NCBI GenBank assembly: GCA_964539785.1
Contig: CAZIJQ010000009.1
Location: forward strand, 1 to 57,313
From: JABMPO01 sp964539785
GTDB lineage: Bacteria; Fidelibacterota; Marinisomatia; Marinisomatales; TCS56
Direction: 5' to 3'
Length of the DNA stretch: 57,313 nucleotides
The notes below the pieces were generated by a model. The model worked only from the letters and a program-made list of their open reading frames with translations. It was not told where the DNA came from and did not search any database. A program made the translations under genes and the position numbers. Positions 52,183 through 57,313 of this stretch are shown in pieces (the stretch's first letter is position 1; every line of letters starts with the position of its first letter).

Positions 52183-53424
52183 ATGAAACCCCTGATTACA
52201 AATGATGCAATCGTTTTGGGAATTCTCCTGGGAATTCTGGTTCTGGTTTTTCGCACCGCTCGCAGTCAGCATCCATTCTGGAAAAAATTCTATAAATATA
52301 TTCCCACTTTATTGCTGTGTTATTTCCTCCCATCGATACTCAATTCCCTGGGAATCATATCGGGGGATGAATCACATTTATATTTTGTCGCATCAAGATA
52401 TCTATTGCCAACCAGCTTGGTTTTACTGACTATCAGTATCGATTTAAAGGAAGTGATGCGGTTGGGCCCAAAAGCATTGATCATGTTTTTCACAGGCACT
52501 TTGGGAATTATCATTGGCGGACCTCTGGCAATATTGATTGTTTCGTTTTTTGATCCAAGTATAGTTGGTGGCGCTGGCCCCGATGCGGTTTGGCGAGGAT
52601 TGACAACTGTTGCCGGTTCGTGGATCGGTGGCGGGGCAAATCAGGCCGCCATGAAAGAAGTTTTCGAAGTCGGTGATGATCTGTTTTCTGCCATGATTGC
52701 AGTGGATGTTATAATCGCTAATATCTGGATGGCTTTTTTATTATATGGTGCTGGAATTAATACTCGTCTGGATAAATGGTTAAAAGGTGATACTTCTGCT
52801 ATTACTCATCTGCAAAAGAAGATTGAGGACTATCGTGCTCAAATCAGTAAAATACCCGATTTAACCGATGCCATAACGGTCGTAGGAGTCGGTTTAATTG
52901 TCACTGCCATATCCCATGCAATCTCTGATCAAGTTGCACCGTGGATTAGCGAAAATGCGCCTTATCTGGCGAAATTCAGTTTAACATCAGGTTTCTTTTG
53001 GCTGATTGTTTCAGCTACCACCATCGCAGTGGGATTATCTTTTACCAAATTGCGCAATCTGGAAGGTATTGGGGCGTCACGCTTCGGCAGTCTATTCCTC
53101 TATATATTGGTGGCAACAATTGGTATGAAAATGAATATCCTGGCGCTATTCGACAATCCTGCACTATTTCTGGTAGGTGGGATTTGGATGGCTATTCACG
53201 CAACGATACTAATTATAACCGCTAAATTAATTAAAGCACCGTTCTTTTTCCTGGCGGTTGGCAGTCAGGCTAACGTAGGAGGCGCAGCTTCGGCGCCAAT
53301 TGTAGCTTCAGCGTTTCATTCTTCACTGGCTCCAGTTGGTGTGTTGCTGGCGGTAGTTGGCTATGCGGTTGGTACTTATGCTGCCTGGTTCTGCGGAATT
53401 CTCATGCAGGCGGTGGCGCCTTAG
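52183..53424 (+). CDS. DUF819-family membrane protein
   Basis: 413-residue integral membrane protein with about 11 hydrophobic segments. It shows the DUF819 (YjcL-like) pattern: LTISIDLKEVMRLGPKALIMFFTGTLGIIIGGP near residue 85, and the GSWIGGGANQAAMKEVF segment near 148. SQANVGGAASAPIVASAFHSSLAPVGVLLAV is near the C terminus. The family is thought to contain transporters but no substrate is established. It is followed by a palindrome-rich gap and convergent minus-strand genes. Confidence 0.9.
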   Translation: MKPLITNDAIVLGILLGILVLVFRTARSQHPFWKKFYKYIPTLLLCYFLPSILNSLGIISGDESHLYFVASRYLLPTSLVLLTISIDLKEVMRLGPKALIMFFTGTLGIIIGGPLAILIVSFFDPSIVGGAGPDAVWRGLTTVAGSWIGGGANQAAMKEVFEVGDDLFSAMIAVDVIIANIWMAFLLYGAGINTRLDKWLKGDTSAITHLQKKIEDYRAQISKIPDLTDAITVVGVGLIVTAISHAISDQVAPWISENAPYLAKFSLTSGFFWLIVSATTIAVGLSFTKLRNLEGIGASRFGSLFLYILVATIGMKMNILALFDNPALFLVGGIWMAIHATILIITAKLIKAPFFFLAVGSQANVGGAASAPIVASAFHSSLAPVGVLLAVVGYAVGTYAAWFCGILMQAVAP

Positions 53425-53518
53425 CAGATTATTAATTGTCAATTCAATTTCTCACAATATATTCTGGGAGAGAGAAGTCTACTTTACATTATATAACATT
53501 TGAGAAATTTGTAGGGGT

Positions 53519-53637
53519 ACGATGCATCGTGCTCTTACGAACCCAACCCAAACCCCAGGTTGCAGCCCGGGGCTACAGAATCCTGCAAAAAATGATGCAA
53601 CACCGCAATATCCCAACGTACGACAGACATCCTGTCT
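53519..53637. repeat. Cluster of three intergenic palindromes
   Basis: In the 217-bp gap between the convergent DUF819 and DUF3228 genes there are three: a perfect 12-bp palindrome ACGATGCATCGT (53519-53530), an imperfect GC-rich one CCCCAGGTTGCAGCCCGGGG (53553-53572), and a short hairpin AGACA-tcc-TGTCT (53625-53637). They look like composite repetitive intergenic elements and may end transcription from both sides. Small open frames here follow the repeats and are not credible genes. Confidence 0.5.
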
Positions 53638-53641
53638 ATTA

Positions 53642-54223
53642 CTAGAATCTAACTTTTTCTTCCGGATCCAATGCCGCATACTGTTGCCAAAATCTTACTG
53701 ATTCAGCCCATTCATCTGAATTGTAATGGGCCGCTGTGCCACCGGGTAATTCCATTTGGTTACGCATCATTGTCACCGGACCCATTGGCAATTGATCCAC
53801 ACCCTGAGGAACTGCATTTATACTAATTAATTCCCAATCGGCATCAGTACTCTGTTCATTGTTCTCAGCCAGAACAGCATGACTGTATAAGACCAGTTCA
53901 ACTTTTCCTGCCGATAGTGGTTTACCATTCAGGGCGCGTGTTTGAATATAGGGTTCCTCGCCTTCACGGCGTCTGATATATCTGGTAATGAATTTTGTAT
54001 TCTCATCGATCTTAACAAACGGACAAACAAATTTAGCGACCAAATCCTCAGCAACCGGAACCAGTATCACGCCGTCACAATAGCCGGTACGAAAATGGCC
54101 GTTGGTTAGCCGCTCCTGAGCGTGAGTGGCAATTTCTTCAAATGTCAGCTTATTGGAAAAAGATTTACCGGATCCCGGGGTTTGGCGCCGTACAAAATCG
54201 TTTACAGTTACGGTAGCTTTCAT
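53642..54223 (-). CDS. DUF3228-family protein
   Basis: 193 residues of a soluble protein matching the DUF3228 pattern: VNDFVRRQTPG at the start, a GYCDGVILVPV segment near residue 48, and MGPVTMMRNQMELPGGTAAHYNSDEWAESVRFW near the C terminus, cited in parts. No signal peptide or membrane helix is seen. The family has no known function. It ends at the palindrome-rich gap. A spacer of about 55 bp separates it from dinB upstream. Confidence 0.8.
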   Translation of the reverse strand: MKATVTVNDFVRRQTPGSGKSFSNKLTFEEIATHAQERLTNGHFRTGYCDGVILVPVAEDLVAKFVCPFVKIDENTKFITRYIRRREGEEPYIQTRALNGKPLSAGKVELVLYSHAVLAENNEQSTDADWELISINAVPQGVDQLPMGPVTMMRNQMELPGGTAAHYNSDEWAESVRFWQQYAALDPEEKVRF

Positions 54224-54278
54224 AATATTGGTTTATTTATTCTTATTTCGGTTTACAAAACTTTACTTAAATACCAAT

Positions 54279-55373
54279 TCACAATTCAAGCGCTAATTGC
54301 TGGTCAGGTTGGGAAAAATTACAGACTCCGACACCCAGCAAGCGTAGGGAGCTTCCAACTATCCAGGATTGCTTAAACAAATCCTTAGCAGCGCCAATAA
54401 TGTCACTTGCATCACTGGTATACTTATTCAATGATATTTGCCGGGTATAAGTCTCAAAATCGGCGTATCGTACTTTAATATTTACTGTTCTACCCTTTTG
54501 ACCTGATTTCGCTAACTGTTTGGCAACCTGGTGGGACAGTTTTTCAATAATCGCTAATAACTCAACTTGATCGGAAATATCCATGCTGAAAGTCCGTTCG
54601 GTACTGACCGATTTTGCACCCTTCACTTCAGCCACCAGCCGACTATCAATCCCCCGTGCCCAGCGATACATGTCACGACCCCATTTGCCGAATTTAGCAG
54701 CTAATTCATATTCGGTTTTTTGGGCTAAATCATTGACGGTAACTATTCCCATATTTGCCAGCTGTTTTACTGTTTTCGGTCCGATTCCCGGGATTTTCCC
54801 CACTGCAAGTGGCGCTAAAAATGATATCTCTCGACCAGGTGGTATTACAGTCAAGCCAAAGGGTTTTTCGAAATCTGAAGCAATTTTAGCAATCATTTTA
54901 CTGGTCGACAAACCAACTGAGGCAGTCAGCCCAATATCGCGAACTATCTTTTGCTGGATCGCACGCAGTTTATCTTCAGCAGCAGACCAATAGTTTACCT
55001 GATCTGTCAAATCCAGATATGCTTCGTCAATACCGACTTGCTGTATTACCGGCGAAACGGTGCGCAGCATCCCCATGATAATCCGGGAATAAATTTTGTA
55101 TGACTTAAAATGGGAAGAACAAATAATGAGATCAGGGCAACGCTTTTGCGCCTGGTACATTGACATTGCCGAGTGAATACCAAATTCCCTGGCTGGATAT
55201 GAAGCTGCAGCGACTACACCCCGGTTTTCAGCTTTGCCGCCAACAACGATTGGCTTGCCCTGCAAGTCAGGATTTTTTAATACCTCAACCGAACAGAAAA
55301 ATGCATCGAGATCAACATGGGCAATAGCACGGGGGAATTCCGATATATTTTGATCTGAGGCAGATTCGACCAA
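54279..55373 (-). CDS. dinB: DNA polymerase IV (Y family)
   Basis: Translesion polymerase of 364 residues. The palm carries HVDLDAFFCSVE near residue 18 (metal Asp) and GIDEAYLDLTD near 120 (catalytic Asp-Glu). The thumb helix-hairpin-helix is IPGIGPKTVKQL near 195, followed by the little-finger domain. The C-terminal QQLALEL resembles the QxxL(F/L) sliding-clamp motif. Length is normal. It shares no overlap with its neighbours, 17 bp after marC. Confidence 0.96.
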   Translation of the reverse strand: MVESASDQNISEFPRAIAHVDLDAFFCSVEVLKNPDLQGKPIVVGGKAENRGVVAAASYPAREFGIHSAMSMYQAQKRCPDLIICSSHFKSYKIYSRIIMGMLRTVSPVIQQVGIDEAYLDLTDQVNYWSAAEDKLRAIQQKIVRDIGLTASVGLSTSKMIAKIASDFEKPFGLTVIPPGREISFLAPLAVGKIPGIGPKTVKQLANMGIVTVNDLAQKTEYELAAKFGKWGRDMYRWARGIDSRLVAEVKGAKSVSTERTFSMDISDQVELLAIIEKLSHQVAKQLAKSGQKGRTVNIKVRYADFETYTRQISLNKYTSDASDIIGAAKDLFKQSWIVGSSLRLLGVGVCNFSQPDQQLALEL

Positions 55374-55390
55374 TAATCTACCAGTTCATA

Positions 55391-55987
55391 TTATTGTTGA
55401 TTATTGAGGAACATGGCCAACCCGGATAAAAACATCTCGACTGAAATCGTGGTTAAAATCATTCCCATCAAACGTTCCATGGCTGCCAGTCCCCGCTGGC
55501 GAAATATTTTGCGCAGAAACTCAGAACTAAGTAACAAGACGGATGAAACCAGCCAGGCAATAGTCATTGCCAGTAACCAATCAAGCAATCGGCCCGGCTC
55601 ATTGGACGACATCAACATAACGGCGGCGATAGTTGACGGTCCTGCCACCAACGGAATTGCCAGGGGAACGATAAACGGTTCCGAATCCGGGTTATCACCC
55701 ATGAGTGCTCGTTGGCGAAACGGGAATATCATTCTAATAGCAATTATAAATAGGATTATTCCACCGGCAATACTAAGCGAAGGTCTACTGATTGACATGG
55801 CATTCATCAAGCTATTCCCAAAAAATAGAAAACACAACATGATGAGAAATGCGATCAACAACTCCCGTATAATTATTCTCCGGCGGCGTTTTTTATCCAC
55901 ACTACTCAAAACACTAAGGAAGATTGGTATGTTTCCCAGAGGATCCATTACCAGAAAAAGCATAATAGCGGCTGACCAGATTGTCAT
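55391..55987 (-). CDS. MarC-family membrane protein
   Basis: 198 residues with six hydrophobic helices and the MarC (UPF0056) pattern: MDPLGNIPIFLSVLSS near residue 14, SIAGGIILFIIAIRMI, PFIVPLAIPLVAGPSTIAAVMLMSS near 105, and a C-terminal LMGMILTTISVEMFLSGL. Despite the name, the family's link to antibiotic resistance is disproved, and its substrate is unknown. It is 12 bp after the aminotransferase gene. Confidence 0.93.
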   Translation of the reverse strand: MTIWSAAIMLFLVMDPLGNIPIFLSVLSSVDKKRRRRIIIRELLIAFLIMLCFLFFGNSLMNAMSISRPSLSIAGGIILFIIAIRMIFPFRQRALMGDNPDSEPFIVPLAIPLVAGPSTIAAVMLMSSNEPGRLLDWLLAMTIAWLVSSVLLLSSEFLRKIFRQRGLAAMERLMGMILTTISVEMFLSGLAMFLNNQQ

Positions 55988-55999
55988 AATGTTTCTCTA

Positions 56000-57223
56000 C
56001 TATTTAAATAGTGCCGGGTTTTGATGCATTGCAGTAGTTACTTTAACAAATGCGTCAATTACATCTTGAGTATCTGCCGCCGTACCAAGTAAATGATTTT
56101 GTTTAAGCCATATTGATTGCTCAGAACACAATTTTTCAGTATTGGGCATGTACATTTCACGATATTTCCGATCTTTCAACCAGGGATACTCATCAGGATT
56201 GGTAATAAACAGTTTCTCCTTATATAACGGCACATAACCGGCATAGGTAAAAACACCTTCGGCGCGCATAGCCTCATAAAATTTTTCCCGCGAGACTCCA
56301 GCGAATGCTTCTTTATCATAGCGAGCCAGATATAAATGATTGGCAACCCGTGTCACCTGCGGATATAATTTTACCGGAGTCAAACCGGGAATTTCATTTA
56401 ACGCCCTATCAATCAAAGCACGATTTTGATCACGTGTTTTCATATCGGATTCGATGGTTTCCAGTTGGGCGGATAACATAGCAGAGGCAAAGGCGCTAAG
56501 CCGGAAATTGCCACCAAGATGCTGATGTTCGTACCATAGTCCTCCAACTACCCGGCCGCAATTATGATAGGAAAAACAGTCGTTATTAAACTGTTCATCG
56601 TTAGATACAATTGCCCCACCCTCACCCGCAGCCATGTTTTTGGAAGTTTGAAAACTAAAAATTCCCCCAATTCCGAGGGCACCAACTTTTTTACCGTCCC
56701 ATTCAGCGCCATGAGCCTGAGCAGCATCTTCAATTACCTTGAGATCATGTTGCCTGGCAACCGCCAGGATTTTATCCATATGCGCCGGGTTTCCACCAAT
56801 GTGTACCGGCATGATCACTTTGGTTCGTTCAGTAATGGCCGCTTCTATTTGATCGGCGTCCATATTAAAGGTTTCCAATTCCGCATCAACGAAGACGGGT
56901 ACGGCATTAGCCATCAACACTGCTGACGCGGTGGCAATAAAAGTATACGATGGCAAAATAACTTCATCTCCAGCCTTCACACCGGCAGCTTTCAGTGCTA
57001 CCCAGAGAGCAGTCGTTCCCGAATTTGTGGTAATACAGAATTTGGCATCATGAAAAGCTGCAAATGCTGCATTAAATTTATTCGTTACCTTACTACCAAC
57101 CCCCCAGCTTTCATTTTCAATCGTATTAATCAACTGGTCTTTCATTTCCTGTGATGAACGCGGCCAGGAGGGAAAAGGTTTTGTTCGTACCGGAGTGCCA
57201 CCAAATAATGCTAGTTTATTCAT
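56000..57223 (-). CDS. DegT/DnrJ/EryC1/StrS aminotransferase
   Basis: 407 residues of the PLP-dependent sugar-aminotransferase family. TTNSGTTALWVALKAAGVKAGDEVILPSYTF near residue 60 is the cofactor pocket, VIEDAAQAHGA near 165 binds PLP, and FSFQTSKNMAAGEGGAIVSN near 190 has the Schiff-base lysine. Members transfer amino groups to nucleotide keto-sugars for surface polysaccharides or antibiotics. No sugar-nucleotide enzymes lie in the window, so the substrate is not known. The 90 bp upstream to the window edge hold no gene. Confidence 0.92.
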   Translation of the reverse strand: MNKLALFGGTPVRTKPFPSWPRSSQEMKDQLINTIENESWGVGSKVTNKFNAAFAAFHDAKFCITTNSGTTALWVALKAAGVKAGDEVILPSYTFIATASAVLMANAVPVFVDAELETFNMDADQIEAAITERTKVIMPVHIGGNPAHMDKILAVARQHDLKVIEDAAQAHGAEWDGKKVGALGIGGIFSFQTSKNMAAGEGGAIVSNDEQFNNDCFSYHNCGRVVGGLWYEHQHLGGNFRLSAFASAMLSAQLETIESDMKTRDQNRALIDRALNEIPGLTPVKLYPQVTRVANHLYLARYDKEAFAGVSREKFYEAMRAEGVFTYAGYVPLYKEKLFITNPDEYPWLKDRKYREMYMPNTEKLCSEQSIWLKQNHLLGTAADTQDVIDAFVKVTTAMHQNPALFK

Positions 57224-57313
57224 TGAGTTTTCCCGCTAATAATTTGGCCGGAAATTAAGCCGTAATCCGAATCTCATTCAATTTCTGTGTAATAATAATT
57301 AAATACATTTTTA

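Noticed and set aside
53436..53679. Short open frames in the gap after the DUF819 gene
   Set aside because: They are made of palindromic repeats, have no ribosome site and no protein-like composition.
1..57313. CRISPR arrays, insertion sequences, prophage, restriction or toxin-antitoxin genes
   Set aside because: None was seen: no regularly spaced repeats, no transposase or integrase motifs, and no paired small antitoxin-like genes.

Overview
The window is a 57 kb piece of a bacterial chromosome, AT-rich (about 40% G+C by eye), with almost every gene on the minus strand. The gene content points to the FCB superphylum (Fibrobacterota-Chlorobiota-Bacteroidota and relatives). Evidence: two proteins with C-terminal type IX secretion (T9SS) sorting domains, a PorV-family outer-membrane protein, a GWxTD-domain protein, a stand-alone GT5 'starch synthase' N-domain next to a DUF4270-like lipoprotein, weak Shine-Dalgarno use before many starts, and many very short gene overlaps (ATGA, TAATG). 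A Candidatus Marinimicrobia (Neomarinimicrobiota)-like lineage is my best guess; this is inference, not a database result.

Layout, high to low coordinates (the direction of minus-strand transcription): (i) 57.2-53.6 kb: DegT aminotransferase, MarC, DNA polymerase IV, DUF3228. (ii) 51.7-53.4 kb: the only plus-strand genes, a CoA-binding protein and a DUF819 membrane protein, divergent from tRNA-Leu(CAG). (iii) 51.3-41 kb: papain-like T9SS surface protein, NYN RNase, SmpB, TyrRS, thioredoxin/thioredoxin reductase, a degenerate orphan ABC ATPase, HDAC-like deacetylase, double PspC protein, RfaE1-type kinase. (iv) 40.9-36.4 kb: a coupled unit of propeller protein, GWxTD protein, catalytically degenerate isocitrate/isopropylmalate-dehydrogenase-like protein and RNase H. 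(v) 36.3-31 kb: the rod-shape cluster mreBCD-mrdA-rodA. (vi) 30.9-25.5 kb: CpoB-like TPR protein, pseudo-GT5 protein, DUF4270-like lipoprotein, outer-membrane barrel, TPR lipoprotein. (vii) 25.5-20.4 kb: glyA and a TRAP transporter of TatT/TatP type with fused DctQM. (viii) 20.2-0.56 kb: a run of 19 genes beginning with a PorV-family protein, then a dead M6-fold T9SS protein, a gluzincin-propeller-Omp85-like barrel fusion, a DUF5683 protein, BamD, NadD, a Ca2+/cation antiporter, FtsEX, HrcA-GrpE-DnaJ, ComEA, a membrane protein, RsmD, CoaD, FmdB, Obg and DprA. (ix) 1-467: three tRNA genes, a degenerate tRNA-Cys copy split by a palindrome, and a MITE-like inverted repeat.

Most genes are housekeeping. 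The parts least explained by known systems are the PorV/pseudo-M6/gluzincin-barrel surface cluster (12-20 kb), the TRAP-TatT set whose binding protein lacks the usual carboxylate-binding arginine (20.4-24.2 kb), the propeller-GWxTD-pseudodehydrogenase unit (37-41 kb), and several proteins that keep a famous fold but have lost its catalytic residues. No CRISPR array, insertion sequence, prophage or restriction system was seen.
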